64,000 nucleotides of DNA, from positions 372,001-436,000 of the forward strand of contig JARUPU010000074.1 in the NCBI GenBank assembly GCA_030544235.1. Direction: 5' to 3'. Origin of the DNA: Lepturacanthus savala (lineage: Eukaryota; Chordata; Actinopteri; Scombriformes; Trichiuridae). Positions within the stretch are counted from its first letter, which is position 1; every line of letters starts with the position of its first letter. The notes below the pieces were generated by a model, which saw only the letters and a program-made list of their open reading frames with translations, was not told where the DNA came from and searched no databases. This document shows positions 10,727 to 20,976 of this stretch, piece by piece. The position numbers were made by a program, and so were the translations under genes.

Positions 10727-11130
10727 TGTTGTGGTAATTTCGTCCTGTATTACCAAGGGTTCGTAAGTCCCACAATGAAGAAGACAAGTCTGTGAAATGA
10801 AGTGCCTTAGATTTATTTCTGGATCTGCAGAGTCAGAAAACAGTCACAATCATATACAAGTATATGAAGAGTGACCGGGCGTCATGCGGAGAAGAATGAG
10901 CACCGTTCTCTCTGTCGGAGCGTTTCTTATGTAGAAAGAGAGATAGGTTACAGATATGTTTTGAGAACAGTTAGATAGGTTACAAACATGTTTGGGAACA
11001 GTTTGCCCCAGGGAGAGTACGTAAGTACGGAGACAAGGCCTATCTGCACCCTTGACGTCAACCATAAAGAGGACAAGATAATAGAAACTAACTAAAACTG
11101 AATCAATGGTCATAACTATTTTCTCTCACA
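10727..11130 (-). repeat. 5' LTR of the ERV
   Basis: The minus strand starts TGTGAGAG at 11130 and ends ACAACA at 10727, three bases before the primer site, for a length of 404 bp. A polyadenylation signal AATAAA is at 10817-10812 and a TATA-like ACATAAGA lies near 10930. There is no second copy in the window, so the age cannot be estimated from LTR divergence. Confidence 0.7.
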
Positions 11131-11138
11131 GTAGATAC

Positions 11139-11249
11139 CTTCTTGGGGGAGTTCAAGGCAGGGACCATGGCCTCCTGCAGCTGCCTGGAAGCAGCAGCAA
11201 ACAGGAGGCCAGCGAGGACCGGCATCCCCACGTTGTGGCTGAGGTGAAC
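11139..11249 (-). CDS. SGNH-like domain exon with catalytic-type His (VHLS)
   Basis: The exon is 111 nt (37 codons) between TTCTCTGACAG and CCCAAGAAG/GTATCTAC. It begins VHLSHNVGMPVLAGLL, completing the DGVHLS block, followed by an amphipathic helix (AAASRQLQEAM). Only 8 bases of the following intron remain before the ERV LTR, so splicing across the insertion would need an intron of more than 8 kb. Confidence 0.65.
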
Positions 11250-11387
11250 CTGTCAGAGAAAACACACAAAACACAACTCAACAGCCAACCTGCATCTGGC
11301 ATGAAACCAACATTTATATCTACCAACAGAAACAGGTGAACATTAACTGTGTGTCAGGGTGTGTTACGTATTAAGTCTTATACTTAC

Positions 11388-11455
11388 ACCGTCCCTGGCC
11401 CACAGGTCCCTCTGGGTCAGGGGGAAGGAACGCGCCGCCGGCAGGAACCTGACAC
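11388..11455 (-). CDS. SGNH-like domain exon leading to block V
   Basis: The 68-nt exon enters with two bases and ends in phase 0 at GACGGT/GTAAGT. It encodes VRFLPAARSFPL then TQRDLWARDG. The terminal DG joins VHLS in the next exon, forming the D-G-V-H block V. In SGNH hydrolases this block supplies the catalytic Asp and His. No damage is seen in this exon. Confidence 0.6.
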
Positions 11456-11556
11456 CTGTAAAACAAACATTAGATTAGACTGATGAAACTGACTTAAACT
11501 GACACCTGTAATACACATTACATAGGCAGAAATAGTCTATGTATATCTCTACGTAC

Positions 11557-11655
11557 CCATTCATGCCGCTGCCTCCTGGTTGCGGTGCCGCAGGGCGTCG
11601 TTCTACTCCGGTGGAACAGCCAGCCTGGGGGGGGTGGAGAGTCCAGGACACACAC
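11557..11655 (-). pseudogene. Damaged exon of the SGNH-like domain
   Basis: The exon is 99 nt between CTTCTCCAG and GAATGG/GTACGT. It begins VCVLDSPP, the next expected beta strand. It then runs into eight C's, where one base seems to be missing. Reading on in the frame demanded by the next exon gives RLAVPPE, a TAG, NDALRHRNQEAAA, a TGA and MG. The frameshift and two stops are the clearest evidence that the gene is inactive. Confidence 0.55.
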
Positions 11656-11838
11656 CTGGAGAAGATTTGTTCAGTAAACAGGACAAGATCTCAAAATGTT
11701 TGTAGAAATCTCTGACTGTGTCCAGGAATCATCATCTGTGTCTCCACCTTCAATGGTTGGGTAACATGTACTCAACTTCAAACATGTTCTGAAATCAATC
11801 ATGGAATTATCTAGTCATAATAAGTCAAAGTAACTTAC

Positions 11839-12111
11839 ACTGCTGCAGGCAGCCCAGGCGGTGGTCACCAGCCTCTGGAAGTCTGTAGCCGAATCTGAAA
11901 GAGAAACTCTACGGTCCAGGTTATTACTGGGAGCAAACACAATGACTGCCTCGGGAGTGCGAGGCAGAGATAAATTTCGTACCTCGACCTCTACGGCGCT
12001 GGCCTTGGCTCCAGGGACGGAGAGGTGCCCGAAGGAGATCCCCCTCACCGGCATGGCCACAATTCCCTCCACGAATGAACGCAGATGGGAATCGCTGACC
12101 ATGAGGACAAA
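11839..12111 (-). CDS. SGNH-hydrolase-like domain, block I exon
   Basis: The exon is 273 nt, exactly 91 codons, from CTTTTGCAG to AGCAGT/GTAAGT, with no stops. It starts FVLMVSDSHLRSFVEGIV, which has the beta-strand plus D-S motif of SGNH/GDSL block I (a glycine before the catalytic Asp-Ser is usual; here it is Ser). It then has FGHLSVPGAKA and PEAVIVFAPSNNL, resembling the later SGNH strands with an Asn pair. An esterase or other hydrolase role is possible, but the substrate is unknown. Confidence 0.65.
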
Positions 12112-12200
12112 CTGCAAAAGAAAAGCATGTTTAAGATGTGCAAATCCTCCAAAGATAGTCTGATATCAATTAGTCTATAGAAACTGGGAACAAGCCATAC

Positions 12201-12301
12201 CTTGTCTGCTGAAGGGGGAGGAACCACGACCTTCTTGGTGTGCCTGGTGTAGAGGGAACTGGGCAAGGTCACCGGATGGTGACGCCTGCCACAGCCCCGA
12301 C
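12201..12301 (-). CDS. Basic linker exon before the SGNH-like domain
   Basis: The 101-nt exon enters with two bases and leaves in phase 0 (GACAAG/GTATGG). It encodes 33 residues: RGCGRRHH, then a TRHTKK basic stretch and VVVPPPSADK. No stop or frameshift is present in this exon. Confidence 0.6.
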
Positions 12302-12467
12302 CTGTAGAAATACAACAAAGGAGATCAAGGTCTGGAACACTTTAAATGAAAAAAAGCCAAGATAACCATTTACTGATGAGTAACAAGAAACGACACGTCA
12401 TAGACACATTAAAATAAAAGGAGTGGGTCACGTACCAGGCCAGAAGCCAGGGAGGACGAGGTCCTAC

Positions 12468-12511
12468 CTGGGGGACACCTGCCGTGCAGCAGGGACCGAC
12501 AGGCAGGGCAC
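12468..12511 (-). CDS. Cysteine-rich small exon
   Basis: The 44-nt exon runs from TTCATCAG to CCCCCAG/GTAGGA. In the frame that fits the next exon it encodes CPACRSLLHGRCPP. With the following RGCGRRHH this gives a C-x2-C ... C ... C/H pattern that could be a small zinc-binding knuckle (inference). A second donor (GGCCTG/GTACGT at 12435) would make a 76-nt exon but breaks the frame. Confidence 0.5.
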
Positions 12512-12613
12512 CTGATGAAGGAAACAGCAATGACAACAGTCAGGATTCAATCACTGGAGGATGATTCATTAGAAATAACAACCGAACAAATAACCAACCA
12601 GAGGGAGGCTTAC

Positions 12614-12690
12614 CTTTGCAGGTGGGGACTCCGTGGCGACGGTCCTCAGGGTCCAGACTTCAGGTGGGTGGTGCGTATTGCAGAGGCAGA
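12614..12690 (-). CDS. Second coding exon, contains an in-frame TGA
   Basis: The exon is 77 nt between CTCTGACAG and AAAG/GTAAGC. To join its neighbours it should be read from phase 0 and leave two bases, which puts a TGA after about 14 codons. Another frame (with PPEVWTLR) is open throughout, so an ancestral indel inside the exon is possible. This is one of the reasons to call the gene broken. Confidence 0.45.
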
Positions 12691-12779
12691 CTGTCAGAGG
12701 ACTGGATGATGATGCTGGTTTTGATGTGTAAATGGTGACGCGGTTCTGAGAAGACATGGGATGTAGATGGTGCAGTTAC

Positions 12780-12852
12780 CTCCTGGAACTGAAGGTCCAG
12801 CGGCCTCCAGCACAGCGTCCGGGCCCGGGAGCACTTCCCCTTCCGTGGCATC
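12780..12852 (-). CDS. Start-codon exon of the SGNH-like gene
   Basis: The acceptor CTGTGCAG is followed by G and then the ATG (12851-12849). The 24 codons begin MPRKGKCSRARTLCW and are very basic. They end in phase 0 at CAGGAG/GTAACT. The start is chosen because the ATG follows the acceptor directly and because the duplicate near 31.05 kb preserves it. The basic N-terminus could be a nuclear-targeting segment; that is inference. Confidence 0.6.
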
Positions 12853-14008
12853 CTGCACAGATCAAGCACAAGTTCCAAATAAAGTTAGTAAATGTGGTGA
12901 AAATGGTAGAGATGTATGGAATGATTGTTCCTGTGTGACAGGTGTGTGGGTGTGTGTAAATGCAGGTATGTGTGTGTGAAACCTGAGGAGGAGCTGCAGG
13001 AGAAAAGACCACAACAGATATTACTGATTATATTAACTACATACTCACATTAACATGTAGTTTACTGTAGTAATTTAACTACAGCAACTCACAACAGTAA
13101 GAACATAATCCTTTAATAAGACATCAGTTAAATACATTATGATCACATTAATATGTTCAACTACACACACACACACCAGTTAACTACATTGAAATCACAT
13201 TAATATGTTCAACTACACACACACCAATTAACTCCACTAACTCTGATTACTGTGTGATATTGACTACAAATAAAGACCATAGACACACTGTTTATATCTT
13301 CACTGCAGTACTTTACTACATTAACTCACAATACTACTCACAATACTAGCTAGATGTGTTTATTAAACTAAAAGTAAATCACTATATAAGCTGTGATTAA
13401 TATCTGACTGAAAAATAATTAAATATGTCAGTAACAATTTTCTCTTAAAATACTGATGTAGTTAAATTCTTTAACTGAAAAACGTTAGCTCCATTAAGAT
13501 CACACACACCACAAAAAACCCTCATTCATGGATGAAAAGCAGATTTACACACACACACTACAGTAACAGTAGTTATATCTCACATAAACAAAGGGCTAAA
13601 AAGCTAGCGGTCTAACGGCGCTAATGCTAATAACCACAATAGTTTAGATGGAAAAAAAAAACAAAAAAACAAATCCTGTCAAAAATATACATTCACCTCA
13701 CACACGAACAAACACCAAGTCATATTACGTCAAGTAACAGGAGCTAACACACACTCACACAGGGCTAACAGCGTTTATGCTAACATCACACATCATCATC
13801 ACGGTAAAAAATGACCAAAGAAGCAAATCCAGACAGAAACATAACTTTTCGTCTCAGACACAGACTCCTACACGGACATAAAACCATTTAAATACTAAAA
13901 CTAACAGCAGCTATGTCAGAAGCACTCAGACAAAGTAGCTAACAGGCTAATGCTAACGGGATGACAAGGCAAAGAAAACAGTAATTTACTCAGAAAAGTC
14001 TATCTTAC

Positions 14009-14190
14009 CTGTTGAAGGCGGTCCAAAGGAGTCACAGGCGTCCGGGATCCAAGGAAACTATTAAACAATCCACAAAAAAATAAGATTCTCATCGAAATCC
14101 GTCAAATATTCCAATAAACAGCGGAGCAGCAGCAAAGTCCTTTGTTCTCTGAGCTGAGCTGAGAGTCAACGGAAGAGAACAAGATGGCCG
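14009..14190 (-). other. Non-coding first exon (5'UTR) of the SGNH-like gene
   Basis: On the minus strand the exon ends CTTCAACAG followed by GTAAGATA, a strong splice donor. No start codon leads into a long frame. The left two thirds of this exon are also present in the duplicated segment near 32.8 kb. The 5' end is inferred from the promoter motifs. Confidence 0.45.
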
Positions 14191-14207
14191 CTGTCTATGC
14201 TGGATGA

Positions 14208-14215
14208 TGACGTCA
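14208..14215 (-). promoter_or_regulatory. CRE (TGACGTCA) with nearby YY1-like and ETS-like motifs
   Basis: A full palindromic CRE lies just upstream, on the minus strand, of the first exon of the SGNH-like gene. A YY1-like AAGATGGCCGC is at 14181-14191 and a GGAAGAG at 14171-14177. No TATA box is visible. This is the usual look of a TATA-less housekeeping promoter with a start near 14190. The start position is inferred. Confidence 0.5.
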
Positions 14216-15550
14216 GTCCTTCCAGAAGATTCCGTTGATTCTGAAACCAATAAATTTGATAATTCAACGATTTTGAGATTAAAAAATACTAAAAATAATA
14301 ATTTTATTAGTCATTATTTCCCCCCTGAATCTCCTGAGTAGTTTAAATCTGTATTTATATTTTTTACTCCTTTTTTTCTTGATGTAATCCTGATATATTC
14401 TATAATATGTCTTTGTTTTAATGATTTTTTTATTTTCTTGAGTCTCCTAATCAATAACCTGATTTATTTAGTTTTAACCTTAAAATAAATCATACAGATC
14501 CACACTACTGCCAGTAATAGATAATACATCTGAATTCATTCATTACAGATACTTGATTAAAGTATTTATTCATATTAAATATATTAAACATACATTGATA
14601 TAATATATTAATATACTACCTGTAGCAACCCTTGGATCCCCAAAGAGAGTCTCGACTGATGCATAAGGTGTCCTTTATTTTAGTTGCAGCAGAATCATCA
14701 TGTTCACCATAGCACCGTGAAAACTGTTTGTCAGGGTATACAAAACATAAAAAACAAGTCACCATACAGTCTTCACAGTACAACATCATTTATGCATCAA
14801 TATTAAAACAAGCATTCATTCAAAGTATTCCATGCACACTAATACAAACTCACAATGATACAATGTTTCAAATAAAACAAACATACCTCACTGCGCTCAC
14901 CAAGGATGTTAAATGTTCAGAATCTGTTCTTCTGTTGTTTAAACAGGCGTCACAGTCCTTTTTTGTGCAAATGAAGCAAAAGTTAAGCTGGAGCCTGGAG
15001 AACAAACTTTTGTGGCTCAGACTCAAACAAAGCAGCTTCCTAATTACCAACACCTGTTGGCTTACCTTTACCTGTCTCCCTCTTGTGGAGCTACGGTGTC
15101 TCAAAAGGACAGAAATTCATTCAATCCCCAAAGTCCATACAAGATTCATACACACATCACTCACAACTTCACATAGTAATTATTTTAAGCACACATAAAA
15201 ATAGAAGCATTATTTAGTAACTTAAGATTTGATTTTTCTAAATAAAGACAATGTAAACACGACAAATTTAGGTAGTTTTACTAAGACAAAACAAAACCCA
15301 TACAAGGACTAGTGTGGTCCTTTACACACACCTTTATGGTACTGATGTCCATGCCAGTTGCAGAGGAATAACTACCATTTTCAGTATGTGATCTGCTGTG
15401 CCAAGAACTTTTTCATGAAATCGTCATTCCTGTCAAAAAAGAATAAATAACTTGAGAAATACTGCATCAAATATGTGTTAATTCTTTTATTTCCAATTAA
15501 AATATACTTGTCAGGGTTCATCCTTTGCCTCTCCCTTTCCCTGTTTCCTG
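14216..15550. other. AT-rich non-coding stretch
   Basis: The sequence is AT-rich with no coding domain. A 156-codon plus-strand frame at 14728-15198 has no recognisable motif and an odd composition, so I treat it as chance. A GGATCCCCAAAGAGAG segment near 14632 and a CCTTTATTTTAG near 14670 could be part of an LTR-type element, but there is no second end. Confidence 0.3.
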
Positions 15551-15810
15551 CTTTCCCTTCCAAGTGTGTCATGTTTGTCCCAGTCTGTGTTGCTGGGCCT
15601 GGCTCCCTCCTCCTGCCTTTCTGAACACCTGCAACATATCTCCAATCAAGCCACTGCAGTATTTAACCACAGCTCAGGCAGCCAGAGTGTTCAGTCTCCT
15701 TGTGGTACAGACACCTAGGCCTGTTTCCTGAAGAGGCTCTTTAGTTGTTGTATTAGCTAGTAGCTGCAACCCTTTTTGCACAATAAACCGTTATTGAAAG
15801 TCTTTCATTA
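15500..15810 (+). repeat. LTR- or retroelement-tail-like fragment
   Basis: A pyrimidine-rich stretch is followed by CAGTATTTAACCACAGC (TATA-like) near 15660 and an AATAAA polyadenylation signal near 15782, about 120 bp apart. This spacing is like a U3-R region. No TG...CA ends or flanking duplication were found. Confidence 0.25.
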
Positions 15811-16794
15811 TTGAAACCAAAAAGGACAGAAAATCAACCAAAAAAATTATAAACAAACAAATAAAAAACAAAATATAATTATTTTAAAATCTGCTTCATT
15901 GGCAATAATGTGTATATTTTGTGTGATTTCAGCATGGGATTATTTTAAAGTGTGAAGAGGATAAATGACCTTTATGTGTGTGGAGGGGATAAACTATACA
16001 TGTCTGTGTGTGTGTGTGTGTGTGTGTGTAACGGGGTTGAAACCCTTAGACTTATACCTCTTGTTCTACCGGGGAGTAATCTGTCACAATCAGCACACCA
16101 GGGGATTTATAATGAGACAGTTTATTTAAAATAATAAATAAAAGATGTACTAAAACAGTCCAGGATTCCGGAAAAGTCTCTTGAAGGAGCAATGCAAAAT
16201 TTAGGGTCCAGTGATGGGCAGTCCCTTGGAAGGTCGAAGTTGGGCTGCGTCCAGGGGTTGACAGTGGGAGCCTGAGTACAATAAAAAGATGCTACATTAC
16301 TTCTGTATAGTTGTCGATTATAGGTGGCCACAATATCACGAGCATTAGATAGGTTAATAGTCTAAAGAACACTGTCTGTATTCTTCCCCAAAAGTTTCAG
16401 AGTGCAAACGCAAAATAAATCAATAAATTAGTTACTGAGATCCTTTCGATGTTATAGACTATTAATCTTCAAGATGTAAGTAGTTACAGAGAGGTACTTA
16501 GCTGAAGGAGGAGTGAAGCGTAATTCACCCCTCCGCGAGCCTCCGAAGTCTTCCTCTCTTTCACTGCGCTCTGTCAGACGCCACCTCGCCAATCATGGCT
16601 GCGATACTCCGCACACGGGTCCCTTCAGCTGTCCGGCCACACGCTGGTCCCTATGCAGCCTGTCGTGCTCCACCGCCGTAGCGTTCCAGTCTCCGTCGCT
16701 GTCTGGCTCCAGTCTACCTGACTCGACGCTCCCCGTTGCTGGTCCTGCCGTGTGCGTCTGCTGTCTCCTGCTGTACGTCCGACTCGATGCTCGA
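15811..16794. other. Unassigned, part GC-rich
   Basis: A short (GT)n tract lies at 16003-16028. From about 16500 to 16800 the sequence becomes CpG-richer than its surroundings. It has a plus-strand frame (16513-16812) of arginine/serine/cysteine-rich composition and no domain. No promoter motif set could be recognised. Confidence 0.25.
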
Positions 16795-17283
16795 GTGTGT
16801 GTAGGGGTTTAAGGTTAGGGGTTAGGGTGTGTGTGTAGGGGATGAACTACTTGTATGTGTGTAGGAGACAAACAGTGTGTGTATGTGTGTGCATAAGTGT
16901 GTGAGATGTGGTTAGGTTTAGGGGTTAAGGTTTGTGTGTAGACGATGAACTACCTGAGTGTATGTGTGTGTGTATAAGTGTTTGTGTAGTGGGTTTGAGT
17001 TAGGGTTAGGGTGTGTGTAGGGGATGAACTACCTGTATGTGTGTGTAGGGGATGACTATGTGTGTGTGGCGGGGGTATGAGTCTGTGAGTTGGGGGTTAG
17101 GTTTAGGGGTTAGGTTGTATGTGTGTGTAGGGGATCAACTACCTGTGTGTGTGGGTATGAGTGTATGTGTGGGGGGGTCAGGGTTAGGGGTTAGGTTGTG
17201 TGTGGAGGGGATGAACTGTGTGTTTGTGTGGAGGAGATAAACAATATATGTGTGCTTGAGTGTGTGTGTAGGAGGTTAGGTTT

Positions 17284-17320
<37 letters not shown>

Positions 17321-17759
17321 GGGATAAACTACCTATTTGTGTGTGTATAGGTATAGGGGATAAATTACCTTTATGTGTGTGTAGGGGATAGACTATGTGT
17401 GCGTTAGTGTGTGTAAGGGGTTAGAGTTAAGGGTTAGAGTGTGTGTGTGTGTGTAGGAAATTAACTACTTGTTTGTGTGTGTGTGTGTGTGTGTGGAGGG
17501 GATAAACTAGTAGGGGTTTAGGGTTAGGGGTAGAGTGTATGTGTGTGTAGGGGATGAACTACTTGTATGTGTGTAGAGGATGAACTATCTGTATGTGTGT
17601 GTAGGGGACGAACTATGTGTGTGTGTGGGGGGGGGGGGGGGGGGGGGGGGGTGTGCATAAGTGTCTGAGTTGGGGGTTAGGTTTAGGGGATAGGCTTTGT
17701 GTTTGTAAGGGATGAACTACCTGTGTGTGTGTGTTAGTGTGTGTAGGGGGTTAGGGGTT

Positions 17760-17842
<83 letters not shown>

Positions 17843-17900
17843 AGGATAAGTTATGTGTGTGTGTATGAGTGTGTAGGTGTAGTGGGTAAGGGGTTAGGGT
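16795..17900 (+). repeat. GT-rich minisatellite with TTAGGG-like units
   Basis: The stretch repeats units built of (GT)n, GTAGGGGATGAACTACCTG and GGTTAGGGTTAGG. It contains a pure G25 run at 17627-17651 and a (GT) tract at about 17764-17841. Unit length is irregular (roughly 60-130 bp). No coding content. Confidence 0.85.
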
Positions 17901-18069
17901 AACATTTGTTAACATGTGTTAACTCCAAAATATTTTGTATTTGTATTTTGTATGTGTTTTAAATGACCATGAAAGTTGTTTAAAACAGGAAAGTTTCCTT
18001 ATTTTCCTTTGTTAAAGTACATCTGTCATTAATTTCTTGTATTTTCTATTCTTTAATATTTATGTAGTA

Positions 18070-19656
18070 AGGTGGGTATTGGCATTCTTTGCCTTACCCA
18101 CGTGACCGGCATCATGACGTCACTACCGGCATCATTTACGTCACTAGACGTAGCCAGCTGATTGCTCAGCTGATTACGTGGCTTTTTAAGTTTGACTGGG
18201 AAGCCGGTATTCACAGGCTGAGAAGCATAGCCGGCGGTTGTTGGGTCTCTTCTCCTCCATCCCTCGCGGTTTTGTGGCAAATCGCTGCGGTAGGTGCTCT
18301 CTTACTTTGGTGGCTTGACATTTTATTAATATTGGGCAGACTTATGCAGTGTTATTGTGTCTCTAGCTCCGTCCGGTTTCGTGCACGTTCATGAGTGCGT
18401 CTGGCTGCTGTTCGCCTATATTTCTTGTCTCTACCGCACTCCTTACTATGGAGTTTGGCACTTTTCCTGGCTCAGGTAGGCCACCTTCGCACGGCTAACA
18501 TGCTCACCTGGAGTTTGTACATTGATTTGGTTATAACCGATGTTTGTTTTTCTTTAGTTTGCGTTTGAGTTTCCTCCTGCTTGCTGGTCTGTGTTGCGCT
18601 CTTCTCGCCGCCTCTGAACGTGAGTACAATATTTTAATCCTTTGCCAGTCAACTTTATGGCCCGTGTTTTAATTTATACTCTGCGTTGTAGGCACGCTTG
18701 TGTAGCCGGGGACCCCCAAGTGTCTTTGTGGGTGTTGCTGCTCTGTCCCCTCTTGAACGTTCCCGTCGCCGCGCTGCCCGGTGGGCAAGCTGCGACCGTG
18801 TGATTCTTCATCCCGCTGGTCCATCGTCAATCGTGTGCGTGTGTATGTGTCTATATTTGTTAACTGTGTTTATCGGGGCATATGTGTCTGGAATCTGTAT
18901 GATTGATGTATGTATGTCGTGGTAAGGGCGCGACTAATTATGTTGTGATTTTCTTTCTTTAATATTGTTCCATTGTTCTTTCGTTTGACGTCCTGATGTG
19001 TTTTATTTCTTTTGTGTTGGCCATGTTCTGAGGCCTATACTGCATAAGCAGTTAAATTCATTACATCTGGCCTTATACTGTGTATTGTTTGGTGTGGTGC
19101 TCATTAACTTTTTGTGGGTGCAGTCTCTGCTTGTGTCTTTTGTTTTATTTAACAGGTGCAGGCAGTCCCTGAGGGAGATCGTTGCCCGTTGTATTGGCCC
19201 GATTGCATGGGGTGCCGTGCAGTGTAGTGCAGTGCTGTGTCACCTGGGTGTGTTTCCTGACAGTGAGTGCCTTAGCCCACCCTCATTTAGTGTGTGTATC
19301 TGAGCATGTGTATGTGGGTACTTATTTAATCAAGGCTTTCACAGGGGCTGACCATCTCCCTCCGGGCGCACCTGCCCTGTGGTTGAACGTTTTTCTTGCG
19401 TCCTACTCATTTTGTGTTACGTATTTTGTATAACTTCTTGTGGGTGTGTGGGCCTGTGTGGGTGACTGAGTGTGTGTGTGGGGGGGGAGGAAAATCCAGT
19501 GATTGATTTTAGTAATTTGTATTTGATAGATTTTCTAATAAATATATTTTTGTATCAGAATCCACGTCTGCTGATTTTTTGCATCAGGATTCCGAGTTGG
19601 GCCCTTGTGGTCCCGGGGTGGTAACTTCTAGTATTTCCTCCGGGTGGCGTAGTCGG
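18070..19656 (+). mobile_element. LTR-like unit with CRE repeats, TATA, polyA signal and Ser-type primer site
   Basis: The plus strand has a directly repeated ACCGGCATCAT..ACGTCACT pair near 18105-18146, whose first copy holds a full TGACGTCA at 18115-18122. A TATA-like CTTTTTAAG is near 18182 and AATAAA at 19537-19542. TGGCGTAGTCGG at 19645-19656 matches the complement of the 3' end of vertebrate tRNA-Ser (recalled ...CGACTACG-CCA). The order U3-R-U5-PBS fits a long LTR. Clear TG/CA ends and an internal region are missing, so this is tentative. Confidence 0.3.
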
Positions 19657-19720
19657 GCTCAATCCAGGGGGAGACTACAGTTCTCCCCCAGTTAATATCA
19701 CTTGGTCACATTTAGCATAG

Positions 19721-20091
19721 GGTGACACGGTGGCGCAGGGGTTAGCGCTGTTGCCTCACAGCAAGAAGGTCGCAGGTTCAAGACCTCCTTGGTCTGGGGT
19801 CTGGGACCTTTCTGTGTGGAGTTTGCATGTTCTCCCCGTGTCTGCGTGGGTTTTCACCGGGTACTCCGGCTTCCTCCCACAGTCCAAAAACATGCTCAGG
19901 TTAATTGGCAACTCTAAATTGCCCATAGGTGTGAGTGTGTGAGTGAATGGTGTGTGTGCCCCACGATTGGCTGGCGACCATCTGGGGTGTATCCCTGCCT
20001 CTCGCCGTAACACGCTGGGATAGGCTCCAGCAGACCCCTGCGACCCTAATGAGGAATAAGCAGGTATAGAAAATGACTGACTGACTGACTG
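19721..20091 (+). repeat. tRNA-derived SINE, full length
   Basis: The head has box A-like TGGCGCAGGGGTTAGCG and box B-like GGTTCAAGACC. A conserved body follows (GTTTGCATGTTCTCCCCGTG, CTAAATTGCCCATAGGTGTG) and the tail ends in (TGAC)n. It is flanked by a perfect 13-bp target duplication, ACATTTAGCATAG, at 19708-19720 and 20092-20104. This is a very common fish repeat. Confidence 0.8.
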
Positions 20092-20104
20092 ACATTTAGC
20101 ATAG

Positions 20105-20300
20105 CAACACTGGAGCAGGGGTTAGCACTGTTGCCTCACAGCAAGAAGGTCACAGGTTCAAGACCTCCTTGGTCCTGGTGTGTGTGGCCCACGATTGGCT
20201 GGCAACCATCTGGGGTGTATCCCTGCTTCTCACCGTAATGCGCTGGGATAGGATCCAGCAGACCCCCTGTGACCCTAATGAGGAATAAGCAGGTATAGAA
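20105..20300 (+). repeat. Second SINE copy with internal deletion
   Basis: It begins directly after the target duplication of the first copy. It has the same tRNA-like head (GGGGTTAGCACTG, GGTTCAAGACC) joined to the 3' part (CCCACGATTGGCTGG), so the middle of about 165 bp is missing. Confidence 0.7.
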
Positions 20301-20888
20301 GAGGAGGTGAGAACACAAAACCATAGATTCCTGTCTTTGAAAAATCCATTAAATAAGTAAAATTGTTAATAGTGGTTATCAACATATTCTTGTATGAGTC
20401 TCTAGATATCTGTGATGATTTTACATGTTTTGCTGCAGCATTTTTAATAATTAGACACTAACAACAATAGAATATTATTTCTGCATCAGCATGTCCAATT
20501 AGCAGTGGTGTTGACCAGGCGTCTCCGGCAACTTTTTCAACTCCAGATTATGAAACAAAGCATCAATCCAGTCACTCAACTCTTCTCCTCCAAGAAACTC
20601 AAGAGGAACATCATCATACTTACATTATTGGGCTTTATTCGAATCATAAAAACTGCAATATGCTGCATTTTCCTAAATTAAAGAGACATGTGATACAAAA
20701 AAGATATATTCACTAAATCTGCAATGATTAATCGATTAGTTGCCAACTTTTACATTAATCGACTATTGATGATAATGATTAATGGTATTTGAGTCATTTT
20801 GAACCACATGATAATATAAAATGTCCGATTAACAGCAGGGTGGAACAAGCATCTTCTTGTAGAAACAAACTGCTTCCCTCTGGAGACA

Positions 20889-20891
<3 letters not shown>

Positions 20892-20964
<73 letters not shown>

Positions 20965-20976
20965 TATACATATATA
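20892..20976. repeat. (TA)n microsatellite
   Basis: About 42 TA units, nearly pure. Short peptide frames over it (YIYIYI) are artefacts. The flanks (20300-20890 and 20977-21330) show no gene. Confidence 0.95.

Larger units (their letters stand above)
2900..11130 (-). mobile_element. Endogenous retrovirus, 3'-truncated
   Basis: Read on the minus strand the order is 5' LTR, Leu-tRNA primer site, leader, gag, protease, RT, RNase H, integrase and env. Env stops near 2905, and no 3' LTR is found between there and the proline-rich exon at 2733. The gene order, separate env frame, CCHC nucleocapsid with one knuckle and env with a multibasic cleavage site place it with simple, gamma/epsilon-like retroviruses. 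It carries several frameshifts, so it is not expected to be active. It lies in an intron of the SGNH-like gene in the same orientation. Confidence 0.85.
211..14190 (-). pseudogene. Multi-exon SGNH-like / cysteine-protease-like gene, probably decaying
   Basis: A leftward gene can be traced through consecutive GT-AG exons: 5'UTR exon 14009-14190, start-codon exon 12780-12852, then exons ending at 12614, 12468, 12201, 11839, 11557, 11388 and 11139. After the ERV come proline-rich exons at 2733, 2490, 2095, 1744 and 1524, and terminal exons at 1149 and 867. Junction phases fit from the 12468 exon to the 11139 exon, and between the last two exons. The order of domains is an SGNH-hydrolase-like fold (DSHLR near block I, DGVHLS as block V), a proline-rich linker, a PLNPVWFSPEVL segment, and a QCTCIAL/DVSHAVLLV domain. 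I recall this as an expanded uncharacterised teleost family; that is memory, not a search. Breaks are a TGA in exon 12614-12690, a one-base slip in a C8 run plus TAG and TGA in exon 11557-11655, and a TGA in exon 1058-1149. Expression or editing could still rescue a shorter product. Confidence 0.6.

Noticed and set aside
12767..13012. Frames overlapping the start-codon exon on both strands
   Set aside because: They are shadows of the exon and of a GT-rich intron sequence.
14728..15198. 156-codon plus-strand frame
   Set aside because: No domain, no splice or promoter context, and low-complexity T/S/Q-rich composition.
16513..16812. 99-codon plus-strand frame in a GC-richer block
   Set aside because: Arg/Ser/Cys-rich without motif and running into the minisatellite; judged chance.
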